A stretch of DNA of 23,905 bases. It comes from Euzebyaceae bacterium. GTDB taxonomy: Bacteria; Actinomycetota; Nitriliruptoria; Euzebyales; Egibacteraceae. The stretch is taken from NCBI GenBank assembly GCA_013696915.1, contig JACCXR010000363.1:1-23905 (forward strand), read 5' to 3'. The first letter of the stretch is position 1; the number at the start of each line of letters is the position of its first letter. The translations under genes and the position numbers were made by a program. Under the pieces are notes generated by a model that worked only from the letters and a program-made list of their open reading frames with translations, had not been told where the DNA came from and made no database searches. Positions 1 to 7,423 of the stretch are shown one piece after another.

Positions 1-1427
1 CGCTCGGCCCGCAGGCGGGCGAGCGCGCGGACCTGGCCCTCCGCGACCGCGTCGTCGACGCGCAGCAGGTCGGGGTCGACCTCCTCGGCCATGGTGTAGC
101 GGTTCACGCCGACGACGATCCGGTCGCCCCGCTCGATGGCGCGCGACTCCTCGTACGCGCTGCGCTCGATCTCGCCCTTCTGGTAGCCCTGCTCGATCGC
201 GGCGACCGCGCCGCCGAGCTCGTCGATCCTCGCCAGGTACTCCTCCGCCCGCCGCTCGATCTCGTCGGTCAGCGCCTCGATGAACCAGCTGCCCCCCAGC
301 GGGTCGGCCGTGAGCGTCACGTCCGTCTCGTGGGCGATCACCTGCTGGGTGCGCAGCGCCAGCCGGGCCGCCTTCTCGCTCGGCAGCGACAGCGCCTCGT
401 CGAATGCGTTCGCGTGCAGCGACTGGGTGCCTCCGAGCGTCGCGGCGAGCGCCTGGAGGGTGACCCTGACGAGGTTGACCTCGGCCTGCTGGGCGGTCAG
501 CTGCACGCCGGCGGTCTGGGTGTGGAACCGCAGCATCTGCGAGCGCGGGTCCGCCGCCCCGAAGTCGTCGCGCATGATCCGCGCCCACATCCGGCGCGCG
601 GCGCGGAACTTCGCGACCTCCTCGAGCAGCGACGACCGCGCGACGAAGAAGAACGACAGACGCGGCGCGAAGGCGTCCACGTCGAGTCCCGCCTCGACGG
701 CCGCGCGGACGTAGGCGATCGCGTCGGCCAGCGTGAACGCGACCTCCTGGACGGCCGTCGCCCCCGCCTCGCCGATGTGGTAGCCGGAGATCGAGATCGT
801 GTTGAAGTTCGGCAGCCGCTCGGCGCAGTAGGCGAACGTGTCGGTGATGATCCTCAAGGAAGGCTCGGGCGGGAAGATGTAGGTCCCGCGGGCGATGTAC
901 TCCTTGAGCACGTCGTTCTGGATCGTGCCGCGGAGCTCTGCGGGGGCGACGCCCTGCTCCTCGCCGACGAGTTCGTAGAGCAGCAGCAGGATCGACGCCG
1001 GAGCGTTGATCGTCATCGACGTGGAGACCTCGTCCAGCGGGATGCCGTCGAACAGCCTGCGCATGTCGGTCAGCGAGTCGATGGCCACGCCGACCTTGCC
1101 GACCTCGCCGGCCGCCATCGGGTGGTCGGAGTCGTAGCCCATCTGCGTGGGCAGGTCGAACGCGACGGACAGGCCGGTCTGCCCCTGGTCGAGCAGGTAC
1201 TGGTAGCGGGCGTTGGACTCGGCGGCGCTCGCGTAGCCGGCGTACTGGCGCATCGTCCAGGTGCGGCCCCGGTACATCGTGCCGTAGACGCCGCGGGTGT
1301 ACGGATAGGAGCCGGGCCCCCCGAGCCGCGCGCCGACGTCGAAGCCCTCGAGGTCCTCCGGCCCGTACGCACCGGCCACGGGGATGCCCGAGGCCGTGCG
1401 GAACTGGATATCGCCGTCGCCTGCCAC
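1..1427 (-). CDS. Methylmalonyl-CoA mutase large (catalytic) subunit, 3' end cut by window edge
   Basis: Adenosylcobalamin-dependent interconversion of (R)-methylmalonyl-CoA and succinyl-CoA, joining propionyl-CoA breakdown to the TCA cycle. About 475 codons are present and the reading frame is open at base 1. Seen: family motifs RTWTMRQYAG, FDLPTQMGYDSDHP, GTIQNDVLKEYIARGTYIFPP, SISGYHIGEAGAT, FAPRLSFFF and GGTQSLHANAFDEA. From family knowledge, Tyr in TMYRGR and Arg in YIARGTY match the Tyr89 and Arg207 substrate contacts of methylmalonyl-CoA mutase; isobutyryl-CoA mutase has Phe and Gln there. The chosen GTG start (1427) has GGAGA just upstream; no better start was found. Whether a B12-binding domain is fused or separate cannot be told, because the C-terminus lies outside the window. 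The visible end (DPDLLRVDDAVAEGQV) is where standalone large subunits approach their C-terminus. Confidence 0.93.
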   Translation of the reverse strand, partial: MAGDGDIQFRTASGIPVAGAYGPEDLEGFDVGARLGGPGSYPYTRGVYGTMYRGRTWTMRQYAGYASAAESNARYQYLLDQGQTGLSVAFDLPTQMGYDSDHPMAAGEVGKVGVAIDSLTDMRRLFDGIPLDEVSTSMTINAPASILLLLYELVGEEQGVAPAELRGTIQNDVLKEYIARGTYIFPPEPSLRIITDTFAYCAERLPNFNTISISGYHIGEAGATAVQEVAFTLADAIAYVRAAVEAGLDVDAFAPRLSFFFVARSSLLEEVAKFRAARRMWARIMRDDFGAADPRSQMLRFHTQTAGVQLTAQQAEVNLVRVTLQALAATLGGTQSLHANAFDEALSLPSEKAARLALRTQQVIAHETDVTLTADPLGGSWFIEALTDEIERRAEEYLARIDELGGAVAAIEQGYQKGEIERSAYEESRAIERGDRIVVGVNRYTMAEEVDPDLLRVDDAVAEGQVRALARLRAE

Positions 1428-1744
1428 GTCGTCTCCGATGCTCGCGGACCACGCCGATTGTGGCACTGCGCGGTCGCCGCCCGGGACGGGAGGGCCCGCC
1501 GCCCGACAGGTCGGGCCGCCGCCGCGCGTTCAGGCCCACGCGGCGAGGAGGTCGTCCGGACTCAGCGCGATCCCTGATGCAGGTAGCACACGTGGATGCA
1601 TGAAGGCGTCTATGGCCCGGGATTGCCGGGGAAAACGGCCCCGGTGGTAGCCTTTGCCGCGTGCCGGGCAGCGCCATTCGTCTGGTGCGCCGGGGGTCAG
1701 CGGCACCGGCATCCGTCGAGCTCAGCGAGGGATCGGACCCGTAC
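1428..1744. other. Divergent intergenic region between the mutase gene and sdhC
   Basis: About 317 bases with no convincing gene. It holds a short perfect inverted repeat, GCCCGAC-AG-GTCGGGC (1501-1516), and, nearer sdhC, a possible promoter (1623-1653). Short open frames on both strands here are GC-driven and show no recognisable protein. The part 1661-1744 could be translated if sdhC starts at the upstream GTG at 1661. Confidence 0.5.
1623..1653 (+). promoter_or_regulatory. Possible sdh operon promoter
   Basis: TTGCCG (1623-1628) and TAGCCT (1648-1653) are separated by 19 nt, longer than ideal. The -10-like TAGCCT would place the transcription start near 1660, almost exactly on an in-frame GTG (1661). 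This gives either a leaderless sdhC transcript or an approximately 85-nt leader before the ATG at 1745. Confidence 0.3.
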
Positions 1745-2155
1745 ATGGCAGCAACGGTCGAGCGGCCAGCCGCCGCCAACCCGAAGGCCCGCACGAGCTT
1801 CTACCGCGGCGGCGAGGGCATGTTCACCTGGGTTCTGCACCGGGTCACGGGCGTGGCGATCTTCTCGTTCCTGTTCGCCCACGTGCTCGACACGTCGCTC
1901 GTCCGCGTGTCGCCCGCCCTGTACGACGGCGTGATCGAGGTCTACCACCACCCGGTCATCAAGCTCATGGAACTGGGGCTCGTCATCGCGGTGCTCTACC
2001 ACGCGACCAACGGCATCCGCGTGACGCTGATCGACTTCTGGTCCAAGGGCGCCGCCCGCAACCGGATGATGATGCGGGTCCAGCACGTCATCTTCGCCGT
2101 GCTGGCGATCGGGGCGTCGGTCGCGATGCTCACCCAGCTCGTCACGGACCTGTAG
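1745..2155 (+). CDS. sdhC: Succinate dehydrogenase cytochrome b556 subunit (SdhC)
   Basis: Membrane anchor of complex II, which helps bind heme b and quinone and docks SdhAB on the cytoplasmic membrane. From the ATG it is 136 aa. The core begins at about residue 19 with FYRGGEGMFTWVLHRVTG, which matches actinobacterial SdhC. Three transmembrane helices are visible (about 30-50, 72-92, 108-130). His46 in LFAHVLDT and His86 in LYHATNGIR are candidate heme ligands. Start choice: ATG 1745 gives a family-like N-terminus, but its Shine-Dalgarno (GAGGGA, about 12 nt away) is distant. The in-frame GTG at 1661, 7 nt after a -10-like box, would add 28 residues and cannot be excluded. First gene of sdhCDAB; 10 nt precede sdhD. 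Confidence 0.92.
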   Translation: MAATVERPAAANPKARTSFYRGGEGMFTWVLHRVTGVAIFSFLFAHVLDTSLVRVSPALYDGVIEVYHHPVIKLMELGLVIAVLYHATNGIRVTLIDFWSKGAARNRMMMRVQHVIFAVLAIGASVAMLTQLVTDL

Positions 2156-2165
2156 GGAGCCCCGG

Positions 2166-2597
2166 ATGGCCGCCCCCACCTTCGCCCCGCAGCACCCCGC
2201 AGCCGGCGTCAGCCCGGCCCGCCAGCGGGCGACGTCCAACAGCGAGTTCTACTCCTGGATCTTCATGCGGATCAGCGGGATCCTGCTCGTGTTCCTCCTG
2301 CTCGGCCACATCGCGATCATGCACCTGCTCGAGGGCGGGGTCGGCCGGGTCAACTTCGCCTTCGTCGCCGGACGGTGGGCCGGCCCGTTTTGGCAGACCT
2401 ACGACTGGGCGCTGCTGTTCCTGGCCACGATCCACGGCGCGAACGGCATGCGGATCGTCATCACCGACTACGTCCGCAGCCCGCAGAAGCGCTTCTGGGC
2501 CAAGATGGCCCTCTACTGCGTCGCGGGCTTCATGCTGCTCCTCGGCACACTGGTCATCGTGACCTTCAACCCGGAGCTGGGACGGCCCGCCGCATGA
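2166..2597 (+). CDS. sdhD: Succinate dehydrogenase hydrophobic membrane anchor subunit (SdhD)
   Basis: Second membrane anchor of complex II. The product is 143 aa with a hydrophilic N-terminal stretch of about 28 residues, then three membrane helices (about 31-53, 79-100, 113-135). His48 and His53 (GHIAIMH) and His90 (TIHGANGMR) are candidate heme ligands. The IHGANGMRIVITDY motif is typical of this subunit. An AGGGAG Shine-Dalgarno overlaps the end of sdhC and sits about 7 nt before the ATG. The stop codon overlaps the sdhA start as ATGA, implying translational coupling. Confidence 0.92.
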   Translation: MAAPTFAPQHPAAGVSPARQRATSNSEFYSWIFMRISGILLVFLLLGHIAIMHLLEGGVGRVNFAFVAGRWAGPFWQTYDWALLFLATIHGANGMRIVITDYVRSPQKRFWAKMALYCVAGFMLLLGTLVIVTFNPELGRPAA

Positions 2598-4336
2598 TCA
2601 CCAGCCACACCTACGACGTGGTCATCGTCGGCGCCGGTGGCGCCGGGCTGCGCGCGGCGATCGAGTGCGCCGGCAAGGTGAAGACGGCCGTCATCAGCAA
2701 GCTCTACCCCACCAGGTCCCACACCGGCGCGGCCCAGGGCGGGATGTGCGCCGCCCTCGGCAACCTCGAGGACGACAAGTGGGAGTGGCACGCCTTCGAC
2801 ACCGTCAAGGGCTCGGACTACCTGGGCGACCAGGACGCGATCGACATCATGTGCAAGGAGGCCGTCGACGCGGTCATCGAACTCGAGCACATGGGCCTGC
2901 CGTTCTCCCGCAACCCCGACGGCACGATCGCCCAGCGGCCCTTCGGCGGCCACACCCGCAACCACGGCGAGGCGCCCGTGCGCCGGGCGTGCTACGCCGC
3001 GGACCGCACCGGCCACATGATCCTGCAGACGCTGTACCAGCAGTGCGTGAAGCGCGACGTCGAGTTCTTCAACGAGTTCTACGTCCTCGACTTCCTGACG
3101 TCGCCCGACGGGACCGAGACCGCGGGGGTCGTCGCCTACGAGCAGCGCACCGGGGCGCTGCACGTGTTCCGCGCGAAGTCGGTGGTCTTCGCCTCTGGTG
3201 GGTTCGGCAAGATGTACAAGGTCACCTCGAACGCGCACGCGCTGACCGGCGACGGGCCGGCGGTCATCTACCGGCGCGGGTTCCCCCTGGAGGACATGGA
3301 GTTCTTCCAGTTCCACCCGACGGGGATCTACCGGCTGGGCATTTTGCTGTCCGAGGCCGCCCGCGGCGAGGGCGGCATCCTGCGCAACTCCGACGGCGAG
3401 CGCTTCATGGAGCGCTACGCGCCGACGATCAAGGACCTTGCCCCGCGCGACATGGTGTCGCGCGCCATCCGGCAGGAGATCAACGAGGGCAGGGGTTGCG
3501 GCGACGACGGCGAGTACGTGCTGCTCGACCTGACCCACCTGCCCAAGGAGCAGCTCGACGAGAAGCTGCCCGACGTCACCGAGTTCGCCCGCACGTATCT
3601 CGGCGTCGAGCCGTACACCGAGGGCGTGCCGATCCAGCCGACCGCCCACTACGCGATGGGCGGCATCCCCACCAACGTCGACGCCGAGGTGCGGGTGAGC
3701 CCGGACCGGGTCTTCCCCGGCCTGTTCGCGGCCGGCGAGTGCGCCAGCGTCAGCGTCCACGGCGCGAACCGGCTGGGCACGAACTCCCTGCTCGACATCG
3801 TGGTCTTCGGCAAGCGCGCCGGTCTGGGGGCGATCCGCCACGCCACGCAGACGCCGCGGCACGCCGACCTGCCCGACGCGCCGACGGCGCCGCTCGCGGA
3901 GCTGCTCGACCGCATCATCTCCAGCACCGACGGCGAGCCGGCCGTCGAGATCCGCCGCGAGCTGCAGGACACGATGAACGACAACGCGCAGGTGTTCCGC
4001 ACCGGCGAGACGCTCACCGAGCAGATGCGGATCCTGGCCGCCCTCCAGGACCGGTACGCCACCGTCACCGTCGACGACAAGGGCAAAACGTACAACACCG
4101 ACCTGCTCGAGGCCGTCGAGCTCGGCCACCTGCTCGACCTCGCCGAGACCGTCGTCGAGGGCGCGCTCAACCGCACGGAGTCCCGGGGCGCGCACTACCG
4201 CGAGGACTTCGCCAAACGCGACGACGGCAACTGGATGAAGCACACGCTCGTCTACCGCGAGGCCGACGGGACCCGCCGCCTGGACTACCGCCCCGTCACC
4301 CTCGGCCGGTACGAGCCCATGGAGAGGAAGTACTAG
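2594..4336 (+). CDS. sdhA: Succinate dehydrogenase flavoprotein subunit (SdhA)
   Basis: Oxidises succinate to fumarate with covalently bound FAD and passes electrons to SdhB. The product is 580 aa, the usual length. Seen: dinucleotide motif VVIVGAGGAGLRAAI at residues 9-23; His43 in RSHTGAAQGG, the position of the covalent 8-alpha-histidyl-FAD link; FQFHPTGIY; ARGEGGILRN; the catalytic-Arg region APRDMVSRAI; the substrate His in PTAHYAMGGIPTN; and GANRLGTNSLLD near the C-terminal third. The ATG (2594) overlaps the sdhD stop by 4 nt. The upstream in-frame extension inside sdhD is not coding for this protein. The gene ends at TAG, immediately followed by another ATG with its own Shine-Dalgarno. 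Confidence 0.97.
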   Translation: MITSHTYDVVIVGAGGAGLRAAIECAGKVKTAVISKLYPTRSHTGAAQGGMCAALGNLEDDKWEWHAFDTVKGSDYLGDQDAIDIMCKEAVDAVIELEHMGLPFSRNPDGTIAQRPFGGHTRNHGEAPVRRACYAADRTGHMILQTLYQQCVKRDVEFFNEFYVLDFLTSPDGTETAGVVAYEQRTGALHVFRAKSVVFASGGFGKMYKVTSNAHALTGDGPAVIYRRGFPLEDMEFFQFHPTGIYRLGILLSEAARGEGGILRNSDGERFMERYAPTIKDLAPRDMVSRAIRQEINEGRGCGDDGEYVLLDLTHLPKEQLDEKLPDVTEFARTYLGVEPYTEGVPIQPTAHYAMGGIPTNVDAEVRVSPDRVFPGLFAAGECASVSVHGANRLGTNSLLDIVVFGKRAGLGAIRHATQTPRHADLPDAPTAPLAELLDRIISSTDGEPAVEIRRELQDTMNDNAQVFRTGETLTEQMRILAALQDRYATVTVDDKGKTYNTDLLEAVELGHLLDLAETVVEGALNRTESRGAHYREDFAKRDDGNWMKHTLVYREADGTRRLDYRPVTLGRYEPMERKY

Positions 4337-4441
4337 ATGTCCGTTCGCGCAGTCGGGTTTGCCCCATGCTCCGCAGAAGAGCCTTTTACGCTGCGCCTGG
4401 GGCAAACCCGACTGCTCCGACCATTTAGTGGGGGGAGCTAG
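4337..4441 (+). CDS. Possible 34-aa leader-type small ORF between sdhA and sdhB
   Basis: An ATG abuts the sdhA stop (TAGATG) and is preceded by GAGAGGAAG at good Shine-Dalgarno spacing. The frame stays open for 34 codons, straight through the 67-bp inverted-repeat element, and ends in a TAG that shares one base with the sdhB GTG (TAGTG). The predicted peptide begins MSVRAVGFAP and ends LLRPFSGGS. No family is recognised. Its precise fit suggests either a leader that carries ribosomes through the hairpin to sdhB, or the remnant of an older sdhB start displaced by insertion of the element. Translation is unproven. Confidence 0.25.
   Translation: MSVRAVGFAPCSAEEPFTLRLGQTRLLRPFSGGS
4349..4415. 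repeat. 67-bp inverted-repeat element between sdhA and sdhB
   Basis: Perfect 18-bp arms, GCAGTCGGGTTTGCCCCA (4349-4366) and its exact reverse complement (4398-4415), enclose a 31-nt centre. The centre holds a second short pairing, CGCAG (4372-4376) with CTGCG (4391-4395). The AT-richer arms contrast with the surrounding codon composition. It could be a dispersed palindromic element or an RNA hairpin for attenuation or processing. No second copy was found in this window. Confidence 0.85.
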
Positions 4442-5139
4442 TGGAGGTCACCGTTCGGGTGCTCCGGTACAACCCGGAGGTCGACACCAAGCCGCACTTC
4501 GAGGAGTACGCCGTCCCCGCCGACCCCATGGACCGGGTCCTGGACGCGCTGCACTACATCAAGTGGAACATCGACGGCTCGCTGACGTTCCGGCGGTCGT
4601 GCGCCCACGGCATCTGCGGCTCCGATGCGATGCTCATCAACGGCCGCAACCGCCTGGCCTGCAAGGTCCTGATCCGCGACCTGCCGTCGTCGATCACGGT
4701 CGAGCCCATGAAGGGCTACCCGATCCAGAAGGACCTCAACGTCGACATGGAGCAGTTCTTCGCCCAGTACCGCTCGGTGCTGCCGTTCCTGATCAACGAC
4801 ACCGTGCCCGGGGACACCGAACGGCTGCAGTCCCCCGAGGACCGCGAGGTCTTCGACGACACCACGAAATGCATCCTGTGCGCCGCCTGCACGACCTCGT
4901 GCCCGATCTTCTGGCCGGACAACTCCTACATCGGCCCGGCCGCGATCGTGAACGCCCACCGGTTCATCTTCGACAGCCGCGACCACGGGGCGTCGGACCG
5001 GCTCAACCGCCTGAACGGCCACGAGGGCGTGTGGAAGTGCCGCACGACCTTCAACTGCACGAACGCCTGCCCCCGCGACATCGACGTGACCACCGCCATC
5101 CAGCAGGTCAAGCGCGAGCTCATCTTCAACCGCATCTGA
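4441..5139 (+). CDS. sdhB: Succinate dehydrogenase iron-sulfur subunit (SdhB)
   Basis: Carries electrons from SdhA to quinone through three iron-sulfur clusters. The product is 232 aa, normal length. The N-terminal ferredoxin-like domain has the [2Fe-2S] region RRSCAHGICGSDAMLINGR...LAC; Asp in GSD in place of a Cys is common in SdhB, including the E. coli protein. The C-terminal domain has KCILCAACTTSCP for the [4Fe-4S] cluster and WKCRTTFNCTNACPRDI, which contributes to the [3Fe-4S] and remaining ligands. GTG start with GGGGGGAG immediately upstream. It is separated from sdhA by 104 nt, unusual for an otherwise tightly packed operon; that gap holds the inverted-repeat element and small ORF. 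Confidence 0.95.
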   Translation: MEVTVRVLRYNPEVDTKPHFEEYAVPADPMDRVLDALHYIKWNIDGSLTFRRSCAHGICGSDAMLINGRNRLACKVLIRDLPSSITVEPMKGYPIQKDLNVDMEQFFAQYRSVLPFLINDTVPGDTERLQSPEDREVFDDTTKCILCAACTTSCPIFWPDNSYIGPAAIVNAHRFIFDSRDHGASDRLNRLNGHEGVWKCRTTFNCTNACPRDIDVTTAIQQVKRELIFNRI

Positions 5140-5157
5140 GCGACCCGTCGGGGTCGC
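5140..5157 (+). terminator. Short stem-loop directly after the sdhB stop
   Basis: GCGACCC-GTCG-GGGTCGC: a 7-bp GC stem with a 4-nt loop starting one base after the stop codon. No T-tract follows, as is common in high-GC genomes. It may act with the larger hairpin further downstream. Confidence 0.4.
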
Positions 5158-5186
5158 CGACCGCTCGCGCAGCAGGGTGACTCACG

Positions 5187-5248
5187 CCCCGGCCCGGGCT
5201 GTGTCGACTGAGGCCGGATTTCGCCGACTCAGTCGACACAGGCCGGGG
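5187..5248 (+). terminator. Long stem-loop, likely end of the sdh operon
   Basis: A perfect 14-bp stem (CTGTGTCGACTGAG at 5199-5212; its complement at 5228-5241) has a 15-nt loop. Beyond a 5-nt bulge on the left side, seven further pairs follow (CCCCGGC 5187-5193 with GCCGGGG 5242-5248). It lies between sdhB and the glutamate dehydrogenase gene and lacks a U-tract. It could also be a dispersed palindrome. Confidence 0.5.
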
Positions 5249-5355
5249 TGTTGTTCCCGCAGGCCGGGGGTCCCGCCGGTCGGGCGCCCCTTGCGGGCAG
5301 CCTTCGCACCCATGACGATGCAGCGCACCACAGCCGACCCACGGGGGTTTTCCGG

Positions 5356-6609
5356 ATGGCAGAGCCGCGCGAGGACATGTCGGCGTTCGAGTCGGTCACG
5401 TTCTTCTTCAACGAGGTGGCCGACCAGGTTGGCCTCGACGACCAGACGCGGGAGGTCTTGTCGGGCACCTACCGCGAGATCCGCGTCCAGATCCCGCTGC
5501 GCCGGGACAACGGGTCGGTCGAGACGCTCTACGGCTACCGCGTGCAGCACAACGGCGCCCGGGGTCCGTACAAGGGCGGCGTGCGCTACCACCCCTCCGC
5601 CGACCTCGACGAGGTCCGCGCCCTCGCCGCGCTCATGACCTGGAAGACCGCCGTCGCCGACGTCCCGTTCGGGGGCGCGAAGGGCGGCATCAAGGTCGAC
5701 CCCACCGCGCTCAGCCTCACGGAACAGGAACGCATGACCCGCCGGTTCATGGGTCAGGTGTCCTACATCGTCGGCGTCAACCGCGACATCATGGCGCCGG
5801 ACATGAACACCAACGCCCAGACAATGGCGTGGATGATGGACGCCTACGGGCAGCGCGCGGGCCACAGCCCCGGCATCGTCACCGGCAAGCCCGTCGAGCT
5901 CGGCGGCTCGCTGGGCCGCGACGCCGCGACCGGCCGCGGGGTCGTGATGGTCACGAACGAGGCGGTCTCCGACGCCGGCACCTCGCCGGACCGGCTGACG
6001 ATGGCGGTCCAGGGCTTCGGCAACGTGGGCTCGTGGACCGCCCGACTGGCCGCCGCCGACGGCTACCGGGTCGTGGCGGTGTCGGACGTGGGCGGGGCCA
6101 TCCACAACCCCCGCGGGCTGAACATCAATGACCTCATGGACCACCTGCGCGACAGCGGCAGCGTCGCGGGCTACCCGGACTCCGAGGCGCTCACCAACGA
6201 GGAGCTCCTTGAGCTTGACGTGGACGTGCTCGTGCCCGCCGCGCTGGGCGAGGTCATCACGAAGTCGAACGCGGACCGCATCAAGGCCCAGTGGGTCGCC
6301 GAGGGCGCCAACCACCCGGTGACGCCGGTCGCCGATCGGATGCTGGTCGACAACGGCGTCGTCGTCATCCCCGACATCCTCGCCAACGCCGGCGGCGTCA
6401 CCGTCTCCTACTTCGAGTGGACGCAGAACATCCAGCAGTTCAGCTGGGAGGAGGACCGCGTGAACGCCGAACTCGGAAAGCACATGCGCACCGCCTACCA
6501 GCAGGTCCGCGACTACGGCCGCGCCCGCAGCTGTGACCTGCGGCACGCGGCCTTCGCCATCGCGGTGGAACGCGTCGCAACGGCGGCGCACCTGCGTGGC
6601 TACGTCTGA
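5356..6609 (+). CDS. gdhA: Glutamate dehydrogenase
   Basis: Reversible oxidative deamination of glutamate to 2-oxoglutarate and ammonia, linking the TCA cycle with nitrogen metabolism in the cytoplasm. The product is 417 aa, typical of hexameric 45-kDa enzymes. Seen: the three functional lysines at 73 (GPYKGGVRYHP), 97 (MTWKTAV) and 109 (PFGGAKGGI), with the 24- and 12-residue spacing of the family. The Rossmann motif VQGFGNVGSW and C-terminal ANAGGVTVSYFEW are also clear. Cofactor preference is not decided by eye. Start: ATG 5356 has only a weak GGGG upstream; ATG 5377 (MSAFESV) is an alternative with a crowded GAGG. An upstream in-frame extension to 5248 would add a low-complexity sequence and overlap the stem-loop, so I rejected it. 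Confidence 0.93.
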   Translation: MAEPREDMSAFESVTFFFNEVADQVGLDDQTREVLSGTYREIRVQIPLRRDNGSVETLYGYRVQHNGARGPYKGGVRYHPSADLDEVRALAALMTWKTAVADVPFGGAKGGIKVDPTALSLTEQERMTRRFMGQVSYIVGVNRDIMAPDMNTNAQTMAWMMDAYGQRAGHSPGIVTGKPVELGGSLGRDAATGRGVVMVTNEAVSDAGTSPDRLTMAVQGFGNVGSWTARLAAADGYRVVAVSDVGGAIHNPRGLNINDLMDHLRDSGSVAGYPDSEALTNEELLELDVDVLVPAALGEVITKSNADRIKAQWVAEGANHPVTPVADRMLVDNGVVVIPDILANAGGVTVSYFEWTQNIQQFSWEEDRVNAELGKHMRTAYQQVRDYGRARSCDLRHAAFAIAVERVATAAHLRGYV

Positions 6610-7363
6610 CGGCCCCCACCCGGAGCCCACCGGGCAGTTCGACGCCGCCAACGTCTTCGACGACGACTACCTCTACTTCTACGCCGGGCGCCTGACGCCC
6701 GAGCGCGACGAGGCCGACGCCGGCCGCGTGTGGGACCTGCTCGGGCTGGAGCCGGGCATGGCGGTGCTCGACGCACCGTGCGGGCACGGCCGCATCGCCA
6801 ACCGGCTCGCGGCCCGCGGCGCACAGGTCACGGGGCTGGACGCGACGCCGTCGTTCCTGGCCCTGGCCCGCGCCGATGCCGCGGCCCGCGACCTCGACGT
6901 GGAGTACATCGAGGGCGACCTGCGGCACCTGCCATGGACCGGCCGCTTCGACCGGATCGTCAACTGGTTCACGTCCTTCGGCTACTTCGACGACGACGGC
7001 AACCGGCAGGTGCTCGCGGAGGCGCACGGCGCGCTGACCGGCAGCGGCCGGATGCTCATCGAGGTCCCGAACGCCCCGTTCCTCCTGGCGAACCTGCGGC
7101 CGGAGATCACCGTGGACCGGGAGGGCGACTGGATGATCGACCGGATGGCCTACGACCCGCTGACCGGCCGGGTGGACACCAGCCGAACGATCATCCGCAA
7201 CGGCCGCAGCCGCACGGCGCGCTTCTTCGTCCGCCTCCTCGGCTTCCCGGAGCTGCGCGACTGGCTGCGGACGGCCGGCTTCTCCCAAGTCGCCGGCTAC
7301 GGTGAGGATGGCGGGCCGCTGACCGCGGGCAGCCGCCGGATGATCGTCGTGGCGGGCCGCTGA
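6596..7363 (+). CDS. Class I SAM-dependent methyltransferase
   Basis: A predicted cytoplasmic methyltransferase of about 255 aa. The SAM-binding motif I is VLDAPCGHGRIANRLA, followed by VTGLDATPSFLALAR (acidic residue at the end of beta-2), EGDLRHLPW (motif II/III region) and FDRIVNWFTSFGYF (motif IV). The substrate is unknown. The GTG start at 6596 overlaps the end of the glutamate dehydrogenase gene by 14 nt, suggesting coupled translation; an in-frame GTG at 6533 lies deeper in the upstream gene and is less likely. The 3' end is unusual: a 41-bp tandem duplication spans the stop codon, and the stop is supplied by the second copy in a shifted frame. Confidence 0.82.
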   Translation: MATSDGPHPEPTGQFDAANVFDDDYLYFYAGRLTPERDEADAGRVWDLLGLEPGMAVLDAPCGHGRIANRLAARGAQVTGLDATPSFLALARADAAARDLDVEYIEGDLRHLPWTGRFDRIVNWFTSFGYFDDDGNRQVLAEAHGALTGSGRMLIEVPNAPFLLANLRPEITVDREGDWMIDRMAYDPLTGRVDTSRTIIRNGRSRTARFFVRLLGFPELRDWLRTAGFSQVAGYGEDGGPLTAGSRRMIVVAGR

Positions 7364-7392
7364 CCGCAGACAGCCGCCGGATGATCGTCGTG
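7311..7392. repeat. 41-bp tandem duplication at the methyltransferase 3' end
   Basis: Copy 1 is 7311-7351 and copy 2 is 7352-7392. Both begin GCGGGCCGCTGACCGC and end GCCGCCGGATGATCGTCGTG; they differ at two bases in between. A degenerate third start (TGGCCGGCCGCTGAC) follows. Because 41 is not a multiple of 3, copy 2 is read in another frame and provides the in-frame TGA. Confidence 0.9.
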
Positions 7393-7423
7393 TGGCCGGC
7401 CGCTGACGCGACGCGGCCGGTCA
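7393..7423. terminator. Bidirectional stem-loop between convergent genes
   Basis: CCGGCCGC (7396-7403) pairs with GCGGCCGG (7413-7420) around a 9-nt loop. The stem extends outward to 7393/7423 through a G-U and two Watson-Crick pairs. It lies between the convergent methyltransferase and marR genes and overlaps the marR stop codon. Confidence 0.45.

Noticed and set aside
330..1577. Long open frame opposite the methylmalonyl-CoA mutase gene
   Set aside because: Arg/Gly/Val-rich shadow translation caused by high GC third positions; the opposite strand encodes an unmistakable mutase.
1530..1712. 60-codon minus-strand frame between the mutase and sdhC
   Set aside because: No Shine-Dalgarno, no recognisable protein, and it crosses the likely sdh promoter.
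2513..4405. 630-codon open frame on the minus strand opposite sdhA
   Set aside because: No recognisable domain, low-complexity composition, and it lies fully over a canonical SdhA.
4610..4632. Asp replacing a cysteine in the SdhB [2Fe-2S] motif (GSD)
   Set aside because: The same substitution is normal in many SdhB proteins, including E. coli, so it does not indicate a defect.
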